Source: Diprion similis
Lineage: Eukaryota; Arthropoda; Insecta; Hymenoptera; Diprionidae
NCBI RefSeq assembly: GCF_021155765.1
Contig: NC_060112.1
Coordinates: 1,798,001-1,862,000 of the forward strand
Direction of reading: 5' to 3'
DNA: 64,000 nucleotides
Shown one piece after another: positions 48,353-60,800 of the stretch. Within the stretch, counting starts at the first letter, position 1. Each line of letters begins with the position of its first letter. Made by a program: the position numbers and the translations under genes. The notes beneath the pieces are model-generated. The model saw only the letters and a list, made by a program, of their open reading frames with translations, was not told where the DNA came from and did no database searches.

Positions 48353-48693
48353 TCTCATACTTGTTTTTTTTACTAGTTCTCAACATTTTGCTTATCGTTT
48401 TTTCCCCCATCATTATAAAATTCACTTGGTAAGAACGTAAGAATGTCGATGCTCAGTTTGAATAGCGATGCGAACACATGGTGAAAAAAATTCACCTTAC
48501 TGCATAGCTGCTTCGATTTATTGTATTGAAATCAAGGCGATCAAGCCACATACGTTTACTCATATTTTCACCCATTATCATTGAACAGAACGGTTCATAA
48601 TACGATACAATCAATGTTGCAATTATTTAATTGTAGTATATTATACGAGCCAACTGTTCTCTCTTTAATTGTTAAACATTTTTTTGTCCCAGA

Positions 48694-50954
48694 ATGGCCG
48701 ATACTGCGAGCAATGGCTCAGGCGACAGGACTGCGACGACAGAAAAGGGGTGGGAAAATTTGAAACAGCATGTTATTGATAACAAAATATCGGTCGGACT
48801 ATGGGCTACAAGAGTATTGACCATACTTTTCACAGTGGGCTACATTATTCCAATTTTTGGGTAAGCAGATCAACAAAGTAGTAAATTTTCCGCAGATGTG
48901 TTTAAACAATATTTTTTTTTACACTATTACTATGCCTACTTAATTGTTGGAAGTATTAAGTAATTCCAGCCTGAGTACACGCTCCCGTGTCATTTACATA
49001 CGTGAAGCATTTATTTTTCTTCTACTTCTTGTCATCTCGGTCAGACTTAGTTATTACTGAACGTCCTTGTCCCACTCATTATCTTAGCATGACTTGCAGA
49101 TTTCATTATGTACTTCAATTGTTACATAATCAATGCAAGAATCACTTTATCAGCATTATTACTCAGCAAGGCATCCGAGTATTCCATTAGTAGAAATGCA
49201 AAATAAATGCATGATCACTGAAACAGTATTTGGTTACCCCTTACGTGTCCTTGCCTCTTACGATTGGCATTTTGTTTGCATAGCGATATGTTTGAAATAA
49301 TGGCTCTTAACATTGCCATTCAAATTTCATATACACACAGGGGTCTACCACTTCTTATACATTCTGAAATCCTTGGATTATCCTGAAAAATACAAATCAC
49401 TCCTCAAGTCCTGGAAAAGTCCTGAAGTATTTTCAGTTATCCTGGTAAACTTGACGTACTACATTTTTGATTGAAAACCGCGATATTCCATTTGTAATAT
49501 GCAGCCTTGAATGTGTTAAATTTTCGCAGACGAACCATACAATCGTTAGGAATTCACTCTGTATATAAATTGCTACATAAATTCTTTGATCAAACACCTA
49601 AACAACTTATCCTATTATTATAAATTTATAAGAAAACAAAATTAAGGTCTTCGAATTTTTCAAATAATTGTCCTGGAAACTCCTGGTATAGTCCTGTAAT
49701 CTGAATGCTCAATTGCATTAGACATCCTGTACATAGTTTTTATACCTGTACAAAGATAAGATGATCAAAGAGAAGAAAAAAAGGGAGAAAAAATGAGACA
49801 CGGAAGAGTGAACACGTTTACTTTTACATTGAACTTTGCTTGTTTCATAGGGAAAGTATGTCAAGTCATTATCATAATGTATTTTTTTATCGTATCCAAA
49901 CCTCTTTTTTATTAATCTAGTTAATTGTACATGATGGTGTGTACATAGAAAGAATGTAAAGATTTAAGATACTCCTAAACGCAGATAGCTTGTTCTATGT
50001 AACGACAACATAATCGTAATATTGTAAATACTAACCACCTGATTCTCTCTCAGAAATCCTTACAACGCTTATTACAAGATCTTGATGTGCAACGCAGCGA
50101 CCAGCGCTCTTAGACTTCATCAAAGACTTCCACGAGTACAATTTAGCAGAGAATTCTGGACACTTCTGGTTCTGGAGGATTCGTGTCACAATTTATTCTA
50201 CTCATTAATATTTCTGTACGTTGCTCCAGCTTCACGTATCCTTTTATCATGCGAATTTCGGTAACCGCTTGTTTAGTTTCAGCTGTTTTAGTCTGAAACA
50301 ATGACAACCCACATAGCAAAATGAATTTCCTTAACACAAATCACAGTCGTGATTGCTCCTGTTTTACTCTTCGCTGTTTTGCATTCGGCGAGTTATTCGC
50401 TGACTTTGTTGGATGTATGTACACAATTCATAGATAAATTTGTTTCTTACTCTGACGTTACAGAAACCTGATTGATATTGTATTTTTTCAGTGTCTAGGA
50501 CAAAACAGCTGGTGGGGAGCACGCTTACTGATCTCTTTAGTAGAATTCCAATCTCGGAACATACTTAGACTGTGTGCAATCTGTGAAGCCCTCCTTCTAC
50601 CGTATACGATACTACTGATCCTCAAGTATGCTATGAATTTCCTTCTATTTTTTTTTTCTCTGATCGATTTCTTTCGTTCCATTTTTCTTCCATTATTCTT
50701 GTTTATCAATGGTTCAATACATGCGTTTTACTCTGTTTAACAGCGGACGAGCCGGATTACTGACGCCCTTCATCTATTATCAATTTCTGGCCTTACGTTT
50801 GTCTTCGAGACGCAATCCATTCACTCGCAATCTGTTCCATGAGATTAGTAATTCTTTGTCGGCCATTTCAAACAAGCCGGGTACACCAGCTATATTGAAA
50901 CGAGCGATCACATTTGTCATAGGGCTAATACAACACATGTCTCGCGTTCCCTAG
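48694..50954 (+). CDS. Kr-h2: TMEM33 homologue (Krueppel homolog 2)
   Basis: Five exons (48694-48860, 50054-50235, 50347-50414, 50492-50625, 50744-50954) encode 253 residues; human TMEM33 has 247. The highly conserved central part reads NAATSALRLHQRLPR (here CNAATSALRLHQRLPR), followed by LEDSCHNLFYSLIFLY. Near the end is GRAGLLTPFIYYQFLALRL with SSRRNPF. Three or more hydrophobic segments fit an ER/nuclear-envelope membrane protein that binds reticulons and acts in ER shaping and stress signalling. The ATG lies two bases after a strong acceptor (TTTTTTTGTCCCAG), so the leader is spliced. The first intron (about 1.2 kb) carries repeat-like sequence. The gene is tail to tail with BLOC1S6. Confidence 0.95.
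49330..49720. repeat. Probable dispersed-repeat fragment in TMEM33 intron 1
   Basis: Clusters of TCCTGG/TCCTGA words (for example AGTCCTGGAAAAGTCCTGAAG near 49415 and GTCCTGGAAACTCCTGGTATAGTCCTG near 49670) bracket an AT-rich middle. They suggest a degenerate internal repeat or element, but I could not define ends. Confidence 0.3.
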
Positions 50955-52848
50955 TAATATCATTTGTTATTTAATTCTACGTATTCGTTGTTTTTCCATT
51001 CTGAATAATAACAGATTTTTTTTTCTTGCATAATCCAAATGGGGATACCTTTGGATGTTCGATAATGTTCAAAAATCGAACAATTAATATATTAAGAAGC
51101 TTCTGAAGAGGATGGTTGTCAGACTTTGGAACCGAATTTAAAATATTGTTTCAAAATGAATTTCATATTAACCAGTATAATTGTTATGATCCTCCCACCC
51201 CCATTTTATAAATAAAAAGAAAAAATCTTATTTTTCATGAATCCTATTCGATATCGGAAAGTATTTAACCGACGGCTATAGATTGGCTGATATAAGAAAC
51301 CGCCTCTTCGGTACACCCTGCAAAAGTTTGAACGATAGATTTTGAAGATCTTGACAGCAAATCATGATGCTTTTGCAATTTTTGTTTTGTTACTCATTAA
51401 CGACTACTTATCTATTAAAACTTAGCACAGAATGTTTGCTACGACGATTTGTCACAATTTTCTCAATTAATTCTCAGATTTTCAACGGTTCTAGATGTAT
51501 TAATGTGTTAATATTAAACTTAACAATCATAATTATCGAAAGAAGGAAATGAAAGCCAACCATAACGACCAACATTCAATATCATTATAAGATTGTAGTG
51601 AAGGAAACTGCATGCAGAGCAAAGTTGTGCAAAGTATTTACTGCTCTTACACGATGCACGAGCAACAATGCTATTCTTTTAAATTATTCCGGAGTGTTTA
51701 CAAGAGTATGACTAAATCCATTTGAAATATTGATTCATTACTCTGAGCATTTCAATGTAAAATATGTCTTCGCCCAATGCTCCTCTTCTCTCCTCAAAGA
51801 ACAAAAAAAATTTCGCAATGTGTACTAAACGAAAGAGTATGCTCATTCACAAGAATCACCAAAACGTGCATTGTTTAAGTTCTGATGATCTGAACAGTAC
51901 ACAGTTCTATAATTTTTTTACCACTGATTATCGTGACTAACATATCGTTGGTGATTTGGATAAATGTTTAACAACATCTAGCAATTTATTTTTAGAATAT
52001 GAAACTGTGCCTCACTGAGAATGTCAACAGAATAAAAATTTCATACTGTGCGTAGTTTAGTTTCATAATATTTGGGATCACTTTTCCAAACACGGAGTAA
52101 AAAATGAAGATAAAATTAGATGTACAGGCAATTTAAGCTTATTCGAAATTTGTCTTATTTCAAATATTCGGTTGAATTATGCTTAAGAAGTATTACCCGA
52201 AATTTTAGATTTATAGTTATGTGGAATTCACGTATCACTGTAATAATCAATACCAATTTACTACTGTGCAAGTGTAAGCATAATAAAATTGCTGCTAGAT
52301 GCAAAGGCATGATAATTAACACTTTTGCATTCTATCGATAATTCGATATTAGTTAGTGTCTTGTTACATATTGATATTTGTATGTATATTATGATTATTC
52401 AATTTATCTTGTGGTCGCTGGATATTATACCATAAATTTGTTTTTTTAAATCGGTTCTCAACTTGATTCACCCATCTTTTTCCCCTTCACATCAAATCTT
52501 TTTGAAATTCGTTTATTTAATTTGGCTTCTGAAGGAATTCTGGATACGTTTCTGCACAGGTTCTATCTGCTCAGTTGGCAAGGAAGGTGTAAAACACGAT
52601 ACATTTTTATAAATCCTATCACTTTAATCTTATTTACAGTATTTATCACATTTCTATCCAGGGCAGAAACTTGCAAAGTTACACAAGTAATTAAATGTCC
52701 ATGCATGTATACAAGTCTGAACATCCATCCTAAATATTTAAATTTATCACTATGAATGATGGTAACAATAAAGGCAATAATGATGTAAACATGATGCAAA
52801 AGGCACGAACAAATGATTTAACAAGTTCACAAATATCTCTTCAATAAA
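50955..52848. other. Tail-to-tail gap of TMEM33 and BLOC1S6
   Basis: AT-rich, containing the 3' untranslated regions of both genes and no supported exon. The small frames at 52120-52341 and 52522-52799 have no family features. Confidence 0.45.
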
Positions 52849-53724
52849 TTATGACCCTGATGGTTTCCCTATTAGTTCCTGCTCTCTACGAATCTCTTGT
52901 TCTCGCTGCTGTTCCTTGAGCAGCACCTCCTTTTCCTTGACTTGTTGAAAACGAATTGCTCGTTTCTGGTCATAAAAAAGTATGAAGAAATGTGTAATGA
53001 ATCTTGACTATTGCAAGATAGTCTTAAACTATGAGTTTTTCATCACCTTTAGCTTATTTGTTCGTTCATGAACAGACGTCATGTCTTTTTTAATATTTGC
53101 CAGTTTTGCCTGATATATTTTGATCGTCGTGAACTGCAAAATATACATCAAAATTTCAATCCTGCAATAACAATCTCAAACAGCAGAATTTTGGGAGGAC
53201 CAAGGACTTACCAGTTCGTTTATATCCAAGTTCTCATCTACCTGGCGCAACTTTGCATTCTCTCCCTGCATCTGCGCAATGAGGGTCTCCTGCTTATTAC
53301 TGAAACATCAAATTGAGTCTTAGCATCCACCTTGAAGCTAAGTGAATCTGCTTCCAGATCCCTTACGTCAATTCGATCAATTCGTGCTTGACTTGCTCCA
53401 GCGGTGGTTGATACACTTCGAGTAGTCCTTGTGCTAAGTTCTCAGCCGCTTGGGTAAAATCGATGCTAATTCCATTAGGACTAAAGAAAAAATCATTCGA
53501 ATGAAAATCTGGAACTTAAAGGTCGGTTTCTGCCAGTATTTGTTCGATACTGATGCTTATTCATTTTTCAAACGTGAAATTAAGTATTCCAAATTTTGTC
53601 TCTTGGAAAAACAACTGACTGAAAGTGAGGTTAGGTCAGTTCGTGCTAGGTTATGTTACCTCTCACATTGCTCGATCTTCGGCTGCACTTCGACGGCGGC
53701 CTGTTCGCCTATGTCGGTCATCAT
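52849..53724 (-). CDS. BLOC1S6: BLOC-1 subunit 6 (pallidin)
   Basis: Five short exons on the minus strand (53660-53724, 53367-53480, 53212-53299, 53047-53133, 52849-52965) encode 156 residues; the human protein has 172. Conserved blocks: AAENLAQGLLEVYQPPLEQVKHELIELT, ENLDINEL, YQAKLANIKKDM and SVHERTNKLKKRA (the last spans an exon joint). The C-terminal third is a charged coiled coil (KEKEVLLKEQQREQEIR). Pallidin is a core subunit of BLOC-1, which sorts cargo to lysosome-related organelles; in insects this affects pigment granules. Two ATG codons stand at the start (53724 and 53721). The divergent ERGIC-53 gene starts 570 bases away. Confidence 0.92.
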
Positions 53725-54292
53725 TTTTACTCAAACGCCTGTATTTGCCAGTCCGTAACGGAGCCTAGCTTTCACTCAGCCGCGTAGAACTATCAACAAT
53801 AAGGTCGCAAAAAACGGGGCTTGGAATCGAGCGATGAGGTACGTTATGTTGTTGTGCCGTCTGCGGCGTGAAAGCTCTCAGATTTTGACACGTCACAAGA
53901 AGGGATATCGGCCAATCGGATTAATCCAACTCGTGTTTTCTCCACGAGCATCTTCAGTCGCCGAATCAAACTGACGAGTTGGTTTCTATCATGATCTAAG
54001 AAGATAACGTGTGTTCCTCCGGCGGATATATTTTCGTCCTGTTCTGCGCCGCCCATATGGAAGCCGTTATGAAAATACACGTCATTTACACCTCATTTTA
54101 AAATGCGCGCCAAATGATCTCAGATGCAATTGGTCGAAAATTTAAAATGGCTTCCATATGGGCGGGCACGCGATTGGTTCTCAGAGATAGCTGCGCAAGA
54201 ACACCCTCATCTTCTCAAACATCATGGTTTCTACGACGGTGCTGCAGAGTGCAGTTCGGCTGGCAAGTGGCAAGTGGCATTTCAAAATGAAA
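53725..54292. promoter_or_regulatory. Compact bidirectional promoter of BLOC1S6 and ERGIC-53
   Basis: Only 568 bases separate the two start codons. It contains CCAAT boxes in both orientations (CCAAT at 53912-53916; ATTGG at 54129-54133 and 54173-54177). It also holds a perfect 16-base inverted repeat, CGCCCATATGGAAGCC (54051-54066) against GGCTTCCATATGGGCG (54149-54164). Each arm contains a CATATG core, and AAAATGGCTTCC resembles a YY1 site. No TATA box is clear. Confidence 0.65.
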
Positions 54293-57200
54293 ATGGCGCC
54301 GGAGGTGAGGTGGCCCGCGATTGTTGTCTGCACCCTTGCAATCGGACTATCAGCTGTTCTCGCCCAAAATCCGCACAAGAAATTTGAGTACAAGTACTCG
54401 TTTAAACCTCCTTATCTCGCCCAAAAAGACGGGAGCGTGCCTTTCTGGGAATACGGCGGAAGTAAGTTGCCTTCAATTCTTTCGTTCGTCCCTTAACCCA
54501 TCTACCGATCTCGTCTCCCGTTCAACCCGCGCTCTCAGTCTCCTACCGTATGGATTTCATTTATTGCCGAATATTTATTGCAATATTATTTACGCCCTGT
54601 AGAATATCACCTCAATCGATTCCCCAACATCTCAGCTAGCCTCTCACACTCTGATCTTTCCCTCAGCTTCTACCAGCGCATTATAACCGACATTTATTGC
54701 TTTCCAGATGCGATCGCGAGTGCCGAAAACGTCAGAATTGCACCGTCCTTACGGAGCCAGAAAGGTGAGAACCACGTGGAATAGATTGAACCAACTGATT
54801 GTCGGACAAAAACATTAGCAAAAGTCGTTTTGACTCTCCTTGGAGTTAATGAAATTAATAGGAAGATATTTCTATATGTATCGTCACAATTGTATCCTTT
54901 CATAAGATAAAACAAGTGTTCCATTAGAAATTCAAATCTGTTCTTAAGATGTTGTAGAAACTTACTCTGTTTTGTTTTGTCTCGTATTCTCTCTCCTCTC
55001 TTGAAGGAATTGCGAACATTTCTGTTCAAATCTATCTGCGTACTATATCTAATTTCAATCTTGATCTCTAATTGTTTGATCTTGAATAACAGGAGCCATA
55101 TGGACAAAGCAGCCGACAAACTTCGACTGGTGGGAAGTTAACATTGTCTTCCGCATCACTGGTCGTGGAAGAATCGGTGCCGATGGTTTAGCATTTTGGT
55201 ACACGACGTCAAAAGGCTCTTACGATGGGACAGTTTTCGGTAGTTCAGATCAGTGGAATGGGCTTGGAATATTTTTTGATTCCTTCGACAATGATAACAA
55301 GCATAACAACCCTTACATCATGGCTGTTCTCAACGATGGAACGAAGCAATTCGATCATGCAAAGTAAGGGAGCTGATTCTATCCCTAATCTACCTTTTGC
55401 TAGTAATCAGAGCTTTGTAATTAATTTCTGTTGCACTTTCTAATTACAGCGATGGAACAACACAGCTTTTGGCCGGCTGTCTGCGAGATTTTCGTAACAA
55501 ACCGTTTCCAACCCGAGCGAAAATTGAGTACTACCAGAATACGTTAACGGTGAGTTTTTACATTCAGGCGCTTGATCGTGTTACCTTATAATTGGATGCA
55601 GCTATTTCCACCGATATTTTGACATTACAAATATATCTTCTCCATAATGTGTTCAAAGGTGCTCTTCCACAATGGAATGACGAACAATGATCAAGATTTC
55701 GAGATGTGTCTGCGTGCGGAGAATGTGCAACTACCGAAAAACGGTTACTTCGGAGTATCCGCGGCCACTGGTAAATACTTTTGTTCACAATTGGAGAACA
55801 AACTTTTGGAAACTTCGGAATCGCTGAAAATCGTCTGATTCTCTATTTTAGGTGGGCTGGCCGATGATCACGACGTCTTGCACTTCTTGACCACGTCTCT
55901 ACACATCCCAAGCCAAACGGTGAGCGACGGTGGTCGCAAAATATCAACCGAAGAGGAGATCAAGCTCGGTCAAGAGTATCAGGACTACCAGAAAAAACTA
56001 GAACAGCAAAAAGAAGACTATCGTAGGTAAAAAATCCGCCCACTTTTCTAGACCATTATCATCCCTTTACTATTTACTGTCGATTATTTGACACATCAAA
56101 TTATCCGCGCAGACAACACCCCGATGAACAGCCTGCGAAGGAAGAGTTCGATGAATGGTTCGAGACTGATAATCAGCGAGAGTTGCGTCAAATATTCTCT
56201 GGACAGAGTCAGATGTTCGACGCGTTGAGAGAACTAAACAGAAAACTAGACGAAGTAGTCGGCAGGCAAGAACGAACCCTTAGTCTGATAGCACAAGTCC
56301 AAGTTGGCGGTGAGTATTAAATTTGACGAAAAATCGCTTTAAATCCAGCGCCACTATTTTTGGCAGCTGACAAGTTGAGAAACAAATTTATTTCATCGCG
56401 TTTTGATAAAAGGAAATTCTTGTTTACTTGGATATTTGCCACCGAGTGTGAATCGTGAATTAGAGTTTGTAGAAAATAAAAATTTTCTGAATGTAAACTG
56501 CGTGTATGATATCATAATTTTGGTAAGTAGTGATGCACTTCAGTAGGTGCCATTTGCACGTAGAAATATTATTTTATACTGCAAATCTTGCATTTCAGGA
56601 GTCCAAGGTGCTGCTGGCGGGCAACCTGGTCAACCAATCCAATTAATTGACACTATAAGACGGACCGAAGTCGACGCAGTGCTTAACAATCAGAACGTCA
56701 TCCTTAACACAGCCAGAGAGATAAAATCTTTCGTCGGCGAAGTTCATTCCAAAGCCGACACTATCTTGAACAATCAAGCTCGTGCTCCTACGGCTCAGGT
56801 ACGCTGTAATTTTTCAGTTATCAAGTCTCGTAGAGCCGATGATTTGTCTAGCTTTATTTTGACTTCGATATAACGTTCTCCAGGTTCAGCCAATCGGCTA
56901 CGATTACCAGGCGCTAATATCTGAAATGAAAGACGGATTGAACAGGGTCAAAAGAGACATAGAACACGCCAATGTTAAGCTAGATGCCGGTAATAAGGAT
57001 TGTCGAACAGGGAATTGTCTCACCACTTCCATGTTCTTGGTCTTCCTCGCCGTACAGATGGTCATTTTATTAGGTTACAATATATACAGGTAAGCGAGTT
57101 CGAATTGTTTGGTCGAAAATTATAATTATAATCGAATTAGAATGATTAATTCTTTACTTAAATGCGTAACATGAACTAGTTTTGGTATATTTACGTCCAT

Positions 57201-57298
57201 ACCCAACACCTCTTCTCGTCAATTTCTTTCTTCTGTATTTTTTGGTTCTTTTTCCTTGCAGGGACAGTAAAGAAGCACAAGCAAAGAAGTTTTATTAA
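54293..57298 (+). CDS. Ergic53: ERGIC-53 / LMAN1, lectin cargo receptor
   Basis: Ten exons (54293-54461, 54708-54764, 55093-55363, 55450-55549, 55659-55770, 55852-56026, 56113-56309, 56599-56798, 56884-57089, 57262-57298) encode 507 residues; human LMAN1 has 510. The third in-frame ATG (54293) starts a good signal peptide (IVVCTLAIGLSAVLA), so it is preferred to 54224 or 54287. The L-type lectin domain follows: YSFKPPYLAQKDGSVPFWEY, GLAFWYT, GIFFDSFDNDN with the calcium/mannose-binding Asp/Asn residues, and NGYFGVSAATG. Then come a coiled coil and one membrane segment (MFLVFLAVQMVILLGYNIY). The tail ends KKFY, combining a di-lysine retrieval signal with an aromatic ER-exit signal. It cycles between ER and cis-Golgi carrying glycoproteins. 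Confidence 0.96.
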
Positions 57299-59267
57299 CC
57301 TGGAGCAAATCGGACAATTTGAAATATTCGCTGCTCGATTAATTTGTAATTATAATTACATGGAACTCATGTTTATAAATTAAATATCATCATCCAGTAA
57401 TAATAAGGTGTCATCTCTCTAGGCAAGCAGTTAATTTTTTTTATTGTTTTTTTTTTTCTCTTCTATGTTTGTGTTTGTGTTTCGAATCAGCTGTTATTGA
57501 ACAAATATAGGTACATAATAATTTATACGTCGCAAACGTATAACTAATTAATATTATATGTATAGTACATCAGATATTTACAAATTATGTGTGGTTACAA
57601 AGTTTCGAATGAAAAAGCCTGCGAGAGTTACGACGACGATTCTTCAATGACAACTTCCTGATCGCGTCACTTGGAATGAACGCACGTAAAACTTGTTGAG
57701 TGCTTTTCATTCTCTCTTATCTCCATCTCTCTATCCCTCTCGGAAAAAGTTGGATCATTCAAGCCCATAAACATACATATTATTGAATTATGAAACTGTT
57801 ATTATTTATACATAAATATACATATACTATATATTACTTACAGGGAAAAAAGAATTGTAACTGTTGAATAAAAAAGAATGAAGAAAACGAAAAAATTTAC
57901 CGTTGCACCGTATCTTCTTTTTACTTGAAACTTCCAAAAAAGGCAACGGTGTGTTTACGTACATTTGAATTACAGATATTCGTTATTACTCTTCTTTTTT
58001 CCCTCTACTTATCGTTTACTCAATTCTCTAATTCGGGTCACAGTCGTAAAAACTTTGAAACATACATTCCAAAGACATTACACAGATTCTGAGTGTCCGA
58101 AAAAAATGCTTGAAAAATTTATAGATGAGATGTAGAATAATTATTCTCGAATGAGACTAACAAGAAACCTAGAAATAGGTCAAAGTTAGATGGAAATGAA
58201 TTTGTATTTAGCTGACAAGCAACGATTTTGTAGCACAGTTATGACGGTTGATAAATTATAATCATTTAACATGTTGCAAATACAACGGCTGTAGCGTACA
58301 AATATATCAATAATTCTTCGTTATGGAGAAATACTAGTACTAATAATAATAATAGTAATATTGACAAAATTATTATGTCTGTTAACTTATATATACATAG
58401 CTAAGGGAAGGTGATTTATAATGGTTGTATTTTTTTCTTTGTAATCTAGGTGCTGATTTATCTCTTTTGCAATATACATAAAGAAAACGTAATTTAAAAA
58501 ATGTTTAAAGAATGAAGCATGGCGTGTTTCTGTTCGAAAAAATATTCCTTTTTTTCACGAACAATCAAACGTCTCTTATTATAATTGTAATATTGATTTT
58601 ATATGTACGGATGAAAAATGTTTATATGAATTTATTAAAAATAAATAATGAGGTAAAAAAAAAGTTTACAGGTCGCTTTCATTTTTCGAGAGAATTGAAT
58701 GGCAGGTAAGAACATATTTTCCCTGTATATCGGGTTGCATTTCGGGCTTCGTTCAGGCGCAATGCACGACACATTACGAAAGTCAGTTTCGTGTAAAACT
58801 TAATTTTTCGGACGGTAAAATTCAGCTCGTTATCGGTGAAATTGGGTTCATTATCATATATTTCAATTGTTTGTATACGAAACTCATTTATAATACATTC
58901 AACGAAATAATAAATCTAACTATTGGTAATGATAATATATAACTGATTTTAGTATCTTTTATACGTGCTTATAAGCAATAATAATAATACTAATAACATC
59001 ATTTTATGATTATGTCTGGATATGCGAAGTCTACGTGTATTTATATTACGCGTATTAAATGCAAATTATTCATATCGTGTATATTAAAACGATATAATTA
59101 GTGTATAATACTTGCATATCATTTGTCTAAAATTTAAAATGGAAGACATGGGTTGCGATTTGTATCAGAATCATGATTGCATGTATTACTCAAGTACTTA
59201 TTACTAACGCGCATTACACGCGAATAAAATGAATCGAATAACGCACTTGCGTATCCGCGAACGCGGC
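57299..59267. other. Tail-to-tail gap of ERGIC-53 and Fer3
   Basis: AT-rich 3' untranslated sequence of both genes with many poly-T and AAT-type tracts. No exon or element is supported. Confidence 0.5.
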
Positions 59268-60800
59268 TCAATTCGGAAGGTAGTATTCCCTCGGGATGTA
59301 ATCCTGTTTTGGACTGTTCGAATCTAGTCCGAGCAGCTCGCCCATGAAGGCGATGTAAGTTATCGCCAATCTCAGCGTTTCGATTCTGGACAGTCGTTTT
59401 TCGTAGGCGAATGTCGGAACCTGAAATAGGTGTAAAAAATTCAGACCAAAAGTTCTACAAAATTTTACCTTATAATCTGTACCACTTCGTCTGATTCATT
59501 TATCGTTTGGTGATTCGAAAAACGAAGAAAAAACATTCCCGTACGCACCTTTCGCCGCAGCTTGTCGAATGCTTCGTTCAAATTGAACATTCTGCGTCTT
59601 TCGCGGATGTTCGCAGCCCTTCTTTGGGAAACCGTCGCCACTCTGCGTCGTGGCTTCTTCGTCGTTGAGGATGGAAGATTTGGGGAGCGGCCATTTGGAG
59701 TGTACCGGCTAAAATTCGTCATAACAATATTTCGACAGTGATTAAATTTCGATCATTTCATCCTTTCAATCACACATTCAGTCCATTTAATATTTTGGCC
59801 TGAATTTTGTTACTCGGGGGTTTTTGGGGTTGCTGATGACGAATCTGTAGTCTGAATTTGATCGTTTCTAAATCCAAGACGGTGGGTCCAATATGGCGGA
59901 TGTGAAATCGAAAAACCATTAAAATTCGATGCTTCTGGTCGAAACTTGTTACTCGGGGGATCACGAAATCCCACGAAGTAACTAAAATCATTTGAAGTTC
60001 TAAATAAACTGTCATAGGACTAGGACATGAAAATTCTTGCGGTGGGACGCTGGGCATCCCACTGTGACTGAAAGAGTTGAGCAGAAGGCATAAATATGAT
60101 AAATTAGTTTAAAAATTAATTTTTACCTAATAGTGGCAAATATTCGCAACTATTAGAGCAATTTATAATACCTCTGGTGAAGCAGGGCACAGGGCTGCCT
60201 GTAGAGACTGTGCTCGTTAATGTGAGGATGTTGCGGAGGCGGCGGCGGATAAAGCATCGTGCTTTCCCAAACAGGATAGCTTCCCAAATCGGTTCCCGGG
60301 TACTGAGGCATTTCAGGTGTAATAACCTGCGACGAAATTCAAGGCGATCAGTTGCCTGCAGTTCGCTTGATTGGATTTACACATGGATTTAGCCGTCGCA
60401 AGACAACGCCTTGCGACGCAGCGCCAATCAATTAATGACGGAATTCGCACGTTTATTGTAAAAAATTCACCCTCAAAAACGGGTTGTCATGTATTTTTCT
60501 ACGTCATTTTACTCACTGTCTAGGTATATATAGTTTCAAATTCATAAATTGATCGACTTCAACTGTCCATGGTATGGAACTTCCTCTAATTCGATTTCCG
60601 TGCAGGTTTTTCCGAAGTCAATCAACATAAAATTTCGGTAAAATCGTTGTATATACCGATTCCCAAAGCTTTAGTGAAAAAATGGTAAGAAATAATGGAA
60701 GCCCGCTCAGTGAACCAACTATCATCCTATATCAAGAATAAAATATACTCACTGGTGGTTGATTCCCGTTAATTTCCCACAAAGAGTCGGGATAGCTCAT
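59268..60800 (-). CDS. Fer3: bHLH transcription factor Fer3 (FERD3L family)
   Basis: Five exons on the minus strand (60753-60800, 60172-60326, 59975-60067, 59549-59708, 59268-59420) give 202 residues. The bHLH domain (about 127-185) reads [17 protein letters not shown] in the basic region and helix 1. After an intron between K152 and V153 it continues [18 protein letters not shown], then [12 protein letters not shown]. This is the Fer3/FERD3L signature; Ptf1a and Twist differ at several of these positions. The N-terminal part is rich in proline and tyrosine ([12 protein letters not shown]). Fer3 acts in developing gut or nervous tissue in other animals. Exon 3 is the least certain: its chosen donor (TTC/GTGGGA) is the only one I found in the right phase, and repeat-like DNA follows directly. 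The open frame runs on to 59770 if unspliced. Confidence 0.88.
59800..59975. repeat. Repeat-like sequence in Fer3 intron 3
   Basis: On the minus strand two CCCGAGTAACAA copies lie about 130 bases apart (near 59950 and 59815). Between them are CCGCCATATTGG, CCACCGTCTTGGATTTAGAAA and CGTCATCAGCAACCCCAAAAACC. Such words resemble a dispersed repeat of insect genomes, from memory only. The whole block is open in frame with exon 3. Confidence 0.4.

Larger units (their letters stand above)
45832..48693. promoter_or_regulatory. Region between diverging SDR and TMEM33 genes
   Basis: 2.9 kb without a supported exon, holding one TTAA-flanked MITE (46402-46738). A G+C-richer patch at about 47460-47610, with CCGCCATCTCC, is a candidate promoter or leader. 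The TMEM33 coding start follows a splice acceptor at 48692, so a non-coding first exon must lie in this interval. Confidence 0.45.
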
